Shown: piece by piece, positions 16,078 through 24,706 of the stretch | How the letters are laid out: each line of letters opens with the position of its first letter | Position numbering within the stretch: position 1 is the stretch's first letter | Source of the DNA: UBA6772 sp965183875 | GTDB taxonomy: Bacteria; Bacteroidota; Bacteroidia; Flavobacteriales; UBA7430 | Direction: 5' to 3' | Length of the DNA stretch: 55,742 bases | Assembly (NCBI GenBank): GCA_965183875.1 | Contig: CBCYMK010000029.1 | Location: forward strand, 1-55,742 | Translations under genes and position numbers: made by a program | The notes under the pieces: generated by a model | Databases searched by the model: none | The model's input: the letters and a program-made list of their open reading frames with translations, nothing else | What the model was told of the DNA's origin: nothing

Positions 16078-19000
16078 TTATCTCACCACTTTCTCAACTG
16101 TTCCATCGCTATAAACATTAAAGAGAACTTCACCTTTAAAGGCTTCAGGTGTTGTTACTTCTTGCCCTAGCACATTAATAACTTTCAACAATACTCTTTC
16201 AGCAGAAATAGTATTCGAAATAGTATTCGATGTACTGATAGAAGCTGCTATATTAATAGCATCTGCAGTATACGAAGCAGAACCCTCATCCCATTTAGAA
16301 ATTTCAAAAGATAAAGCTTCATTATTGGACCACACTTTAAAAGATGCAAGTTCAGAAGCTACAAGTCCATCAATAGATTTTGTAGTGGCATCGTCTCCCC
16401 ATACTGCAAGAACCGTAACAGGACTCGTATAAGTTGCAGTACCGATTAATGTACCAACACTGTTGTAAGCAGCAATTTCAGCTCCTTCTGTAGGGAGTAT
16501 ATCCCAAGCAGCATCATCAATTACTACAGTCATATTGTTGTCTGTATTAGTTACTTTATCGAGGTTTACTGGAGCATTATTTACTACTTCTATTGTAGAC
16601 ATTCTGTAAGAATCGTCATTCGATAAGTAAGTAAGTTCATCGTCGTTATAAATCTTCATTTGGTAACCTTCACCAGGTTTCATATCGCCAATACCGTTGA
16701 AATCCCATTCTGGTAAATAAGCTTGACCATTGTAATCTTTAGCGATCACTAAATTACCAGATGCATTTATATCAGCTAAAATTGCTTCTGCATTTGCAGC
16801 TTCAATACGTAAATAACCAATCATATTCCAACCTGCAGTAAGAGCAATAGTATTCTCCTCTGGAAGCATGTAGGTACCCTCAACAGTAAGTTCGTTTTCA
16901 GCTTCTAGTTTAATTTGGTAAGCCTGCCCCACTTCTAAATCTCCAACACCGTTAAAGTTCCATTCTGGTAGATAAGCTAAGCCTTCATTGTTTTTAGCAA
17001 TCACTAAATCATCATATACAGAAGCGAGTACATCAACCATATTCATACTTTCTGCAGTCATATAAGTTGAGAATATAGACCAACCAGCTGGCATAGTGAT
17101 TAATTGTTCTGAAACTTCAGGTAATGTTTCCAAAGTTGCAAGAGCAGAAATACCATTCGTTACATAAGCTCCTTGATTAGGAGCACTCGAAGAGTATTCC
17201 GCAGTAGCAATATAAGCCACAGCTTCAGAAGAATCCCAAATCATCCATACAAAAGAAGAACCTGCAACAAATCCATCTACTTCATCCGTAGTAGTATCAT
17301 CTCCTTGTGCAGCAATAGAATTCGTAGTACCTGTCCAGTCTACAAAACCAGCACATTGATAATCTCCATTATCATCCATGTAGAATACACCTATAGCATC
17401 ACCAATTTCAATTGGCATTCCATTAAGATCTACAGTTGCAGCACCATCAACAACAATGGTATGATTAGAACCTGTAATAGTTACTTCCCATGGCGCCTCA
17501 GTATTGTTAGTATCGTACTCACAAGAACCGTCTTCTATAGTAGCTTCAGGGTTATAGTTAATAGCTTCTAGGTCTGTACAACCATATACCATAGTAGAGT
17601 CGGTACCACAATCATCCGTAAATAAACCAAAGTTTACATCTCCAGTAGTTCCCGAAGCTAAAAGCTCCATAATATCGTCTGATAATAAAGAAAGAGACCA
17701 AGAAACTTCAGATGGATAAGAACCTTCAGATACTGAAATCGTATAACATGCAGCATCTAAGCATACGTTATCTGTAGCAGAATAACCGTCTGTAAATGTC
17801 CCAGTAGCTATATCTACCCCATTTGAAGAGATTGTATATTCTGAACCATTCCATCCATCACCATAAGAATCATTCATCTCCATCATTACAGTATACGACT
17901 CACAAGAAGTTTGTTCGTACTCACAAGAACCGTCTTCTATAGTAGCTTCAGGGTTATAGTTAATAGCTTCTAGGTCTGTACAACCATATACCATAGTAGA
18001 ATCGGTACCATTATCGTATTCACAAGATCCATCCTCTACATTAGCATCAGGATTATAGTTTATAGCTTCTACATCTGTACAACCATATACCATCGTAGAG
18101 TCAGTACCGCCATCTTCACAGTCACCACCGTCGAAGTCAAATGCTTCACAATTTAAATAAATATCTACACCACCAGAACTATAAGAACCATCATCACAGA
18201 AACCATCTCCAACCCAATTTGCAGGGGAGCAATTTCCATTACAGTCAAGTACAGCACCTTCGTCACAAACACCTTCACAAGAACCATCGTCTAAGGTTGC
18301 AGTTTCATCATAATTGGTAGCATCTGGGTTAGTACATCCATATACGTATCCACAATCATCCTCAAAAGAGAAAAATAAAGTCCCTGAAATTCCAGCTTCT
18401 AAAGTCCCCGTTAACAAGGAGTCGCCAGTAACAGTTGCAATTGTTACGGTAGCACCGTTCCAACCGTCACCCCAAGAATCGTACATATTAAAGGTATAAC
18501 ATCCCGTTTCTAAACAATATTCCGTACTACCACTTTCACCTTCAAGACCATTCAATTCCCATGTAATTTCATAATCGTACGTTCCGCCACCTACTTCTAT
18601 AGTAACTGTTGTTAAACCTTCACAGTTTAATGGGTAAGTACAAGAACCATCATCTTCTACGGCTAATTCATTATAGTTAAGCGCTAGTGAGTCGGTACAA
18701 CCTACAACAGGGTATACACAACTATCGCTTGCAGTAGCTAGAGGGTTAAAGTTTAAAGCTAAAGAATCCATACATCCGTATACAGGACCACAAATACCGT
18801 CGTAATTTAAAGCAAAAGATAAAATACCTTCGTAGCCATCATCTAGAGTACCTTCGAGTAATAAATCATCTCCTGCAAAAATAGTAACCGTGTTTCCTTG
18901 CCATCCATCTCCGTAAGAGTCGTACATATTAAAAATATAACAATCAGCCTCTAAACAAGCTTCGTTAGACCCAGCTACACCTTGTAGTCCATTCATTTCC

Positions 19001-20496
19001 CATGACACTTCAGAAGCCCACGAACCACCACCAACTTCAATATTAACGTAAGTTAAACCTTCACAATCTAAAGGATAAGTACAAGAACCATCATCTTCTA
19101 CAGCTAATTCATTATAGTTAAGCGCTAATGAATCTGTACAACCTACAACAGGGTATACACATGAGTTATCGTTATCAGTTGCAAGAGGGTCGTAATTTAA
19201 AGCTAAAGAGTCAACACATCCATAAACAGGTACTGGGAAATTACAATCTCCGAAACCACCTTCATAAGGAGCTCCTCCAGAAAGTAGAACATTCCCGTTT
19301 GCATCTGCAATAGTCCAAGAAACTTCTTCTTCCCAAGAACCACCACCACAAGTAACCACAACACAAGAATCATTCGCATCGTAACAAAGTGATTCTATAC
19401 TCTCACTACCATCAGTAAATGAGAGTGAAATACCATTAACAACGATATTATTTCCGTTCCAACCATCACCATAAGAATCGGTCATTGTAACCACCAAGGT
19501 CTCACCCGTAGTACAATTCCCATCACAGTCGTATCCAGGAGCAGGACCATCGCCACCACATTCACCACATTCATCTAATTCTGCACAAGAACCATCGTCG
19601 TAAATCGCTTCAGCATCGTAATTACAAGCTGTAGCATCCATACATCCATTTTCAGAATTTATATCAGCATTACTATCAATCCAGTCTAAAACATAAGAAA
19701 CTTTCGACCATACCCCAGGGTAATTTACATCAGCACAGCCGTATCCCCATGAAGTAGCACCAATAAGCAGCCATTTTGTATCAGCTGCATTTCTTACCAC
19801 TAAAGGGCCACCAGAATCTCCTTGACATGCATCCTCTCCACCATCAACTAAATCACCAGCACAGATCATAGACTCATCTAACTGAGAACAACCATAATCA
19901 CCAGAATTACCATTTGAATCGTTTGTAGAACCACAAGCAACGTTATTTTCAACTAAGGGTGCCTGTACCATTTGTAAGGTAGAAGACAAAGAACCTCCAG
20001 AAGAAGTTGTACCCCAACCGGTAATAGTAGCCATTACACCACCATCTTGAACACCGTCAGCAATATCAGACAAACTCACTAAGTCTACAGCTCCTACATA
20101 GGCTGAATAATCAAAAGAACCTTCAATTTCTACCAAGGCAAAATCGTAAGAATTTCCTGAATAAGAAGGGTGTGAAATAATTTGATTTACAGAGTAAACA
20201 TCTCCTCCAGAAGCGAAAGCATCAGAAGAACCTACTCGAATAAATAAGCCACTTGCACTGGTACCATTTACACAGTGAGCTGCTGTTAAAACCCACGAAT
20301 CTCCAATAATAGATCCGCCACAAAAACCACCACCAGAAGGACTAGAAGTAAGTGCAACCTGCCAAGGATAATCTTTTATTTCTACATCTTCTCCACCTAC
20401 AACTTTTTGTTGAGCGAATGAAGAGTAGGTAAAGCTTGTTAAAACGAAAAGAGACAAAATAAATAATCTCTTAACTAGAAAGTTGAATTGTTTCAT
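16078..20496 (-). CDS. T9SS-secreted trypsin-like serine protease with Cys-rich repeats
   Basis: 1472 residues. A signal peptide ends near 'SSFAQ' (residue 28), then an S1 trypsin domain begins at the activation-type sequence VVGGED (32-37). Catalytic residues are H74 ('TAAHC'), D118 ('YDFAL') and S228 ('GDSGGP'). D222 lies six residues before the Ser and Gly residues follow in 'SWGYGCADVNYPG', as in trypsin, so cleavage after Arg/Lys is expected. From about 284 come nine Cys-flanked repeats (GC-x-D-x2-A-x-NY...DDGSC), four 'DSYGDGWNG' beta domains each paired with a 'GGGSW..EVSW' stretch, and one Lin12/Notch-like repeat ('GDGFCDDGSY...DFDGGDC'). The last 330 residues hold two tandem 'YLPEW.FNGIGD' modules flanked by related 'WGDD' domains and a tail ending 'GTVEKVVR', a variant T9SS signal. 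A likely extracellular protease. Confidence 0.92.
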   Translation of the reverse strand: MKQFNFLVKRLFILSLFVLTSFTYSSFAQQKVVGGEDVEIKDYPWQVALTSSPSGGGFCGGSIIGDSWVLTAAHCVNGTSASGLFIRVGSSDAFASGGDVYSVNQIISHPSYSGNSYDFALVEIEGSFDYSAYVGAVDLVSLSDIADGVQDGGVMATITGWGTTSSGGSLSSTLQMVQAPLVENNVACGSTNDSNGNSGDYGCSQLDESMICAGDLVDGGEDACQGDSGGPLVVRNAADTKWLLIGATSWGYGCADVNYPGVWSKVSYVLDWIDSNADINSENGCMDATACNYDAEAIYDDGSCAELDECGECGGDGPAPGYDCDGNCTTGETLVVTMTDSYGDGWNGNNIVVNGISLSFTDGSESIESLCYDANDSCVVVTCGGGSWEEEVSWTIADANGNVLLSGGAPYEGGFGDCNFPVPVYGCVDSLALNYDPLATDNDNSCVYPVVGCTDSLALNYNELAVEDDGSCTYPLDCEGLTYVNIEVGGGSWASEVSWEMNGLQGVAGSNEACLEADCYIFNMYDSYGDGWQGNTVTIFAGDDLLLEGTLDDGYEGILSFALNYDGICGPVYGCMDSLALNFNPLATASDSCVYPVVGCTDSLALNYNELAVEDDGSCTYPLNCEGLTTVTIEVGGGTYDYEITWELNGLEGESGSTEYCLETGCYTFNMYDSWGDGWNGATVTIATVTGDSLLTGTLEAGISGTLFFSFEDDCGYVYGCTNPDATNYDETATLDDGSCEGVCDEGAVLDCNGNCSPANWVGDGFCDDGSYSSGGVDIYLNCEAFDFDGGDCEDGGTDSTMVYGCTDVEAINYNPDANVEDGSCEYDNGTDSTMVYGCTDLEAINYNPEATIEDGSCEYEQTSCESYTVMMEMNDSYGDGWNGSEYTISSNGVDIATGTFTDGYSATDNVCLDAACYTISVSEGSYPSEVSWSLSLLSDDIMELLASGTTGDVNFGLFTDDCGTDSTMVYGCTDLEAINYNPEATIEDGSCEYDTNNTEAPWEVTITGSNHTIVVDGAATVDLNGMPIEIGDAIGVFYMDDNGDYQCAGFVDWTGTTNSIAAQGDDTTTDEVDGFVAGSSFVWMIWDSSEAVAYIATAEYSSSAPNQGAYVTNGISALATLETLPEVSEQLITMPAGWSIFSTYMTAESMNMVDVLASVYDDLVIAKNNEGLAYLPEWNFNGVGDLEVGQAYQIKLEAENELTVEGTYMLPEENTIALTAGWNMIGYLRIEAANAEAILADINASGNLVIAKDYNGQAYLPEWDFNGIGDMKPGEGYQMKIYNDDELTYLSNDDSYRMSTIEVVNNAPVNLDKVTNTDNNMTVVIDDAAWDILPTEGAEIAAYNSVGTLIGTATYTSPVTVLAVWGDDATTKSIDGLVASELASFKVWSNNEALSFEISKWDEGSASYTADAINIAASISTSNTISNTISAERVLLKVINVLGQEVTTPEAFKGEVLFNVYSDGTVEKVVR
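17514..17608. repeat. 95-base direct repeat inside the trypsin gene, copy A
   Basis: 94 of 95 bases match copy B at 17916-18010; the one difference is G/A near the right end. Each copy encodes one 'GCTDLEAINYNPEATIEDG' repeat and its flanks, so it is coding and in frame. Confidence 0.9.
17916..18010. repeat. 95-base direct repeat inside the trypsin gene, copy B
   Basis: Partner of 17514-17608. A third, more diverged copy lies immediately after it (18016-18100), and two other diverged copies pair at about 18620-18720 and 19050-19155. Confidence 0.9.
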
Positions 20497-20509
20497 AGAC
20501 CTAAATAAT

Positions 20510-20538
20510 TAAAGTTATTGATGCTCCTACACTAACAA
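20510..20538 (-). promoter_or_regulatory. Possible promoter of the trypsin gene
   Basis: On the minus strand TTG (20536-20538), 18-base spacer, TAACTTTA (20510-20517). One base differs from TAnnTTTG; 13 bases before the ATG. Confidence 0.4.
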
Positions 20539-20673
20539 CAACCTTGCCAAAAAGAGCTTAAAACTCAGACAACAATATAGTTAGAATCTTATATATGTTA
20601 TAGCCTAAGTGGAAGAAAAACAGAAACATCACACAAAATTGAAGTTTCAAGCAAACTAGTAAAGCAATTAATT

Positions 20674-20681
20674 TAAATTTG
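20674..20681 (+). promoter_or_regulatory. -7 element of the LuxE-like gene
   Basis: TAAATTTG, exact TAnnTTTG match, 50 bases before the chosen ATG. No clean -33 TTG at the right distance. Confidence 0.45.
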
Positions 20682-20731
20682 CTGCAGAACAAAAAAGGTA
20701 GCCAAGAATAAAACAAGTGAGGAACAGCAAA

Positions 20732-21703
20732 ATGTATTGGAAGGATAGAATTTTCAACATTCATAATAGAGAATCTTTTAGGAAATTAACCCTAGAGGTT
20801 TTTCACTTTCAAGGTGAAAACAACCTTGTATATAAAAACTATATTCATCACTTAGGGATAAAACCCTCAGCGGTTACATCAATAGAATCTATTCCCTACT
20901 TACCTATTGAACTTTTTAAAACGCATGATGTTATATGCGAACCAAATAACCGGCAAGTACAGTACACTAGTAGTGGTACCGGAGGTGTACAGAGCAAGCA
21001 TATTGTACATGACTTAAGTATTTATAAGGAGAGTTTTATAAAGGGTTTTGAGTATTTCTATGGCGATATAAAAGAGTATACCATACTAGCACTACTTCCT
21101 TCCTATATGGAACGCACAGGATCTTCATTAATATATATGTGCGAAAAACTAATTCAACTTTCAGAAAAAAAAGAAAGTGGATTTTATTTAAACGAGCATA
21201 AACTCCTTTTAAGCACCCTGAATAAATTGGAAGCCCTAAACAAAAAAACACTCTTAATAGGGGTAAGTTTTGGACTCTTAGATTTTACAGAAAATCATCC
21301 AATAGCACTAAAAAATACGGTGATTATGGAAACTGGAGGCATGAAAGGGAGGCGTAAAGAAATGATTCGTCAAGAACTACACGAAATACTGGAGTCTGGT
21401 TTTGGAGTACAAAAGATACATTCTGAATATGGGATGACAGAACTCTTGTCGCAAGCCTACTCAACAGGCAATAGTCGTTTTAAATGCCCTCCATGGATGC
21501 AAGCTTCTTGTAGGGACACCAACGATCCTTTATCGGTTAATAAAACCAAAGGAGGGCTAAATATAATTGACTTAGCCAACGTATATTCATGTTCTTTTAT
21601 AGCCACTCAAGACTTGGGTAGAATACACGAAAACGGAGAATTTGAAGTACTAGGTAGGTTTGACTCCAGCGATATAAGAGGATGTAATTTAATGGTACTA
21701 TAA
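20732..21703 (+). CDS. LuxE/PaaK-like acyl-protein synthetase
   Basis: 323-residue protein of the LuxE family, a branch of ANL adenylating enzymes that activate an acyl group with ATP. Visible motifs are the phosphate-binding 'TSSGTGGVQSKH', 'METGGMKGRRKEM' and the adenylate-site 'SEYGMTELLSQAY'. Relatives are common in Bacteroidota, but their acyl substrate and acceptor are generally unknown, and no LuxC/LuxD partner is next to it. An in-frame GTG at 20717 would add five residues. I prefer ATG at 20732 because GAGGAA lies about 8 bases upstream of it. Confidence 0.82.
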   Translation: MYWKDRIFNIHNRESFRKLTLEVFHFQGENNLVYKNYIHHLGIKPSAVTSIESIPYLPIELFKTHDVICEPNNRQVQYTSSGTGGVQSKHIVHDLSIYKESFIKGFEYFYGDIKEYTILALLPSYMERTGSSLIYMCEKLIQLSEKKESGFYLNEHKLLLSTLNKLEALNKKTLLIGVSFGLLDFTENHPIALKNTVIMETGGMKGRRKEMIRQELHEILESGFGVQKIHSEYGMTELLSQAYSTGNSRFKCPPWMQASCRDTNDPLSVNKTKGGLNIIDLANVYSCSFIATQDLGRIHENGEFEVLGRFDSSDIRGCNLMVL

Positions 21704-21919
21704 TCGTGTATACAGGTTAGAGGAATTGATTGATGAGTGAAAAAACACAAGAAACTAAGCTACTTATTTCTGACTCCAAATTTCCTGACCCTCTAATGTT
21801 TTAAAAAAACACAGAGATTAACAGAAAAAAGTTTGGGAGTATAATTTAAACTCTCTCTACTTATTTTTGATTCTTTATTCTCCTAATTTCTCTACCTAAT
21901 AACTTCTTTACCTTCTTAG

Positions 21920-23194
21920 TTATATCGCTTTCAACAAGAAATAATTTTTCTTCCCTTTCTGAACCAGGATATACTTTTCATTTAACAAATCCTCGGTAGT
22001 AACCACCTTATCTTCGCCAACCTTAAGTTTATTTACACTCACAGCATTCGATTTTATCATTCGTCTTGCTTCACCATTAGATGCAAAAACTTGCGATTTC
22101 TGGGCGAGTAAATCAATAATTTGAGCTCCAGACTCTATCGCTGATTTAGAAACTTCAAATTGAGGAACTCCTTCGAAGATATCTAACAAATCGCGTTCTT
22201 CAATATTTTTCAATTGCTCGGCAGTATTTTTACCAAATAGAATTTCTGATGCTTCTATAGCTCTGTTATAAGCCTCTTCACTATGTACTCTGATGGTAAC
22301 ATCTTTACCTAAAGCTTTTTGTAAAACTCTTAAATGTGGTGCTTCTTCATGCTCAGCAATCAGTGCAGAAATTTCTTGCTCAGACATCAAAGTAAAAATT
22401 TTGATATAAGTCTTAGCATCGTCATCAGAAGAATTTAACCAATACTGGTAAAATTTATACGGCGAAGTACGCTCGGCATCTAACCAAACGTTACCACCTT
22501 CAGTTTTACCAAACTTAGTACCGTCTGCCTTCTTAATTAGTGGAGTGGTAATGGCAAAAGCTTCACCTCTAGCCTTTCTTCTAATTAATTCTGTACCCGT
22601 AACTATATTCCCCCACTGATCGGAACCTCCCAGCTGGAGTTTGCAATTTTTCTCGGTATACAAATGGTAAAAATCGTATCCTTGAACTAACTGATAAGTA
22701 AACTCTGTAAAAGACATCCCTGTTTCTAAGCGAGACTTTACAGAATCTTTAGCCATCATATAATTTACACTTATATGCTTACCTACATCACGAATAAAAT
22801 CAAGGAAATTAATCTCTTTAAACCAGTCGTAGTTATTCACCATTTCGGCAGAGTTCTCTCCACAATCGAAATCTAAAAACTGAGCTAGCTGCTTATGAAC
22901 GCAGGCAACATTATGGTCTAATATATCCGAAGACAGTAAATTTCTTTCTTTAGACTTCCCCGAAGGATCGCCTACCATACCGGTAGCACCACCCACCAAA
23001 GCATAAGGCTTATGCCCCGATCTTTGTAAATGAACCAAAATCATAATCTGTACCAAGGAACCTATATGCAATGAATCTGCAGTAGGATCAAAGCCTATAT
23101 AAGCAGAAGTCATTTCTTTCTGTAACTGTTCTTCTGTACCGGGCATGATATCGTGTATCATCCCTCTCCATTTCATTTCCTCAACAAAGTTCAT
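21920..23194 (-). CDS. tyrS: Tyrosyl-tRNA synthetase
   Basis: Charges tRNA-Tyr. 424 residues, class Ic: the HIGH-equivalent is in 'DPTADSLHIGSL' near residue 40, the tyrosine/tRNA site has 'QLVQGYDFYHL' and 'LGGSDQWGNI', and the KMSKS-equivalent is 'KFGKTEGGN'. A C-terminal S4-like RNA-binding domain ends the protein ('NAVSVNKLKVGEDKVV'). TATTTTTA (23216-23223, minus strand), one base off the -7 consensus, lies 21 bases upstream. Confidence 0.97.
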   Translation of the reverse strand: MNFVEEMKWRGMIHDIMPGTEEQLQKEMTSAYIGFDPTADSLHIGSLVQIMILVHLQRSGHKPYALVGGATGMVGDPSGKSKERNLLSSDILDHNVACVHKQLAQFLDFDCGENSAEMVNNYDWFKEINFLDFIRDVGKHISVNYMMAKDSVKSRLETGMSFTEFTYQLVQGYDFYHLYTEKNCKLQLGGSDQWGNIVTGTELIRRKARGEAFAITTPLIKKADGTKFGKTEGGNVWLDAERTSPYKFYQYWLNSSDDDAKTYIKIFTLMSEQEISALIAEHEEAPHLRVLQKALGKDVTIRVHSEEAYNRAIEASEILFGKNTAEQLKNIEERDLLDIFEGVPQFEVSKSAIESGAQIIDLLAQKSQVFASNGEARRMIKSNAVSVNKLKVGEDKVVTTEDLLNEKYILVQKGKKNYFLLKAI

Positions 23195-23270
23195 AGTAGT
23201 GCATTTTAAGAAGCGTAAAAATAGGTGTTTTATTCTATTTATAAAACCTTGTATTTATTATCTTTCAGCC

Positions 23271-24290
23271 ATGATATTAGTTACAGGAGCAACAGGCTTA
23301 GTAGGTGCTCACCTACTCTATAATCTTTGTAAGACAGAAGATACATTTCGAGCTACCAAAAGAGCACAATCGGATCTCAACAGAGTAAAGAAAATCTTTT
23401 CTTACTATACTGATGAAGTGGAACAGTTATTTGCAAAAATCGAATGGATTGAAGCCGACCTCCTTAATATCACAGAACTAGATGAAGCTTTTATTGGCAT
23501 AACAAAAGTCTATCACTGTGCAGCCTGGGTAAACTTCAACCCTAAATACAAGTATCAAATGATTGCCAATAATGTAAATTCAACAGCTAATATTGTAAAC
23601 CTATGTGTGGCATATAAAATAACAAAACTATGTCATGTCTCTTCTGTTGCGGCTATAGGGAGAACAGAAAACGACCCTTTTGTAAACGAAAACACACCAT
23701 GGATAGATGGTCCAGAAAACAGTAACTACGCAATTAGTAAGTACAATTCTGAACTCGAAGTTTGGCGGGGTATTGAAGAAGGATTGAATGCTGTTATAGT
23801 AAACCCCAGTATTATTTTAGGCCCTGGAGCCTGGAAAAAAGGAAGTTCTGTACTGTTCCATACCATCGCCAAAGGAATGCCATTTTATACTCAGGGGACT
23901 AATGGTTTTGTTGATGTTAGAGATGTAGTAAAAGTGATGATCGACTTGATGGAAAGCAGTATTCAATCAGAAAGGTTTATCCTTTGTTCTGAAAGTATTC
24001 CTTTTAAACAAACATTCGATTATATAGCCGATGCAATGGGCAAAAAAAGAGCATCAATAAAAGTAAGTAGTTTCTTAAACGCCCTAGGATGGAGAGCAGC
24101 AAAAGTAATTTCTATAATTACAGGTAAATCCCCTAGCCTAACCAAAGAAACAGCTAAAGCTGGAAATGGAATTTCTATTTACGAAAACAATAAAATTAAA
24201 AAAGCTTTGGACTTTGAGTTTATACCCGTAGAACAAAGCTGTAAAGATTTTTCTAAAATGTATGACGATGATCAATTGGGTGATGAATAA
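23271..24290 (+). CDS. NAD-dependent epimerase/dehydratase (extended SDR)
   Basis: 339-residue extended SDR. It begins directly with the cofactor motif 'MILVTGATGLVGAHLL'. It then has 'CHVSSVAAIG' and the catalytic 'NYAISKYNSE' (YxxxK), and 'VIVNPSIILGPG'. It resembles dihydroflavonol-4-reductase/3-beta-HSD-like members; the substrate is unknown. A longer in-frame start at 23145 was rejected because it would overlap tyrS and precede the Rossmann motif by 42 residues with no homology-like content. TATCTTTC at 23259-23266 lies 4 bases upstream. Confidence 0.88.
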   Translation: MILVTGATGLVGAHLLYNLCKTEDTFRATKRAQSDLNRVKKIFSYYTDEVEQLFAKIEWIEADLLNITELDEAFIGITKVYHCAAWVNFNPKYKYQMIANNVNSTANIVNLCVAYKITKLCHVSSVAAIGRTENDPFVNENTPWIDGPENSNYAISKYNSELEVWRGIEEGLNAVIVNPSIILGPGAWKKGSSVLFHTIAKGMPFYTQGTNGFVDVRDVVKVMIDLMESSIQSERFILCSESIPFKQTFDYIADAMGKKRASIKVSSFLNALGWRAAKVISIITGKSPSLTKETAKAGNGISIYENNKIKKALDFEFIPVEQSCKDFSKMYDDDQLGDE

Positions 24291-24324
24291 TGATCGATTG
24301 AATTACACTAAAATATAGAATCCA

Positions 24325-24344
24325 TTTCGACAGGCTCAATGTGA
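24325..24344. repeat. Possible dispersed intergenic repeat
   Basis: The string TTTCGACAGGCTCAATGTGA in the epimerase/DUF4296 gap resembles dispersed intergenic sequences I recall from other Flavobacteriia genomes. Only one full copy is in the window; a partial TTCGACAG occurs at about 44833. Confidence 0.3.
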
Positions 24345-24379
24345 CAAAAAACTTTAGTCTTATAGTTTAAACTTTACAC

Positions 24380-24706
24380 TCACTCCATCATCTGAATACG
24401 CGTAAGTGCAGAATCTAATAAAACCTCCATCACTTTTGGGTCCTTGGCATAAAAGGCGAAACTTTCTTTAAAGGCTTCAAGGCTAAAGGCTTTTCCTTGA
24501 AACAAACCAGCATAATAATTAGCGAGCTTCAAACTATCATTTCGCACACCTTCAAGCATATTTAACTGTGCCGCAGATTCCAATAAATGAACCTCTACTA
24601 AGGCATCAATCATTTGGGTTTCTGAGAGTGCAGCTGCAACTTTGGTTTCTTCCTGAGTACAAGAAAAAACCAAAGCAGCACACAATATTAAAAGTACTTT
24701 ATTCAT
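24380..24706 (-). CDS. DUF4296 lipoprotein
   Basis: 108 residues. A short signal with lipobox 'ALVFSC' (Cys near residue 16) makes it a lipoprotein. The body is helical and starts 'LSETQMIDALVEVHLLESAA', the pattern of the DUF4296 family of Bacteroidota. Function is unknown. It shares one base with the dihydroorotase stop, and this pairing behind a dihydroorotase gene recurs in the phylum. Confidence 0.8.
   Translation of the reverse strand: MNKVLLILCAALVFSCTQEETKVAAALSETQMIDALVEVHLLESAAQLNMLEGVRNDSLKLANYYAGLFQGKAFSLEAFKESFAFYAKDPKVMEVLLDSALTRIQMME

Noticed and set aside
17173..17571. 132-residue plus-strand frame opposite the trypsin gene
   Set aside because: A by-product of the repeat-rich minus-strand coding sequence; low-complexity Ser/Arg/Ile composition.
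17500..19200. CRISPR-like series of repeats
   Set aside because: Repeats are in frame, unequal in spacing and encode Cys-rich protein units; no cas genes nearby.
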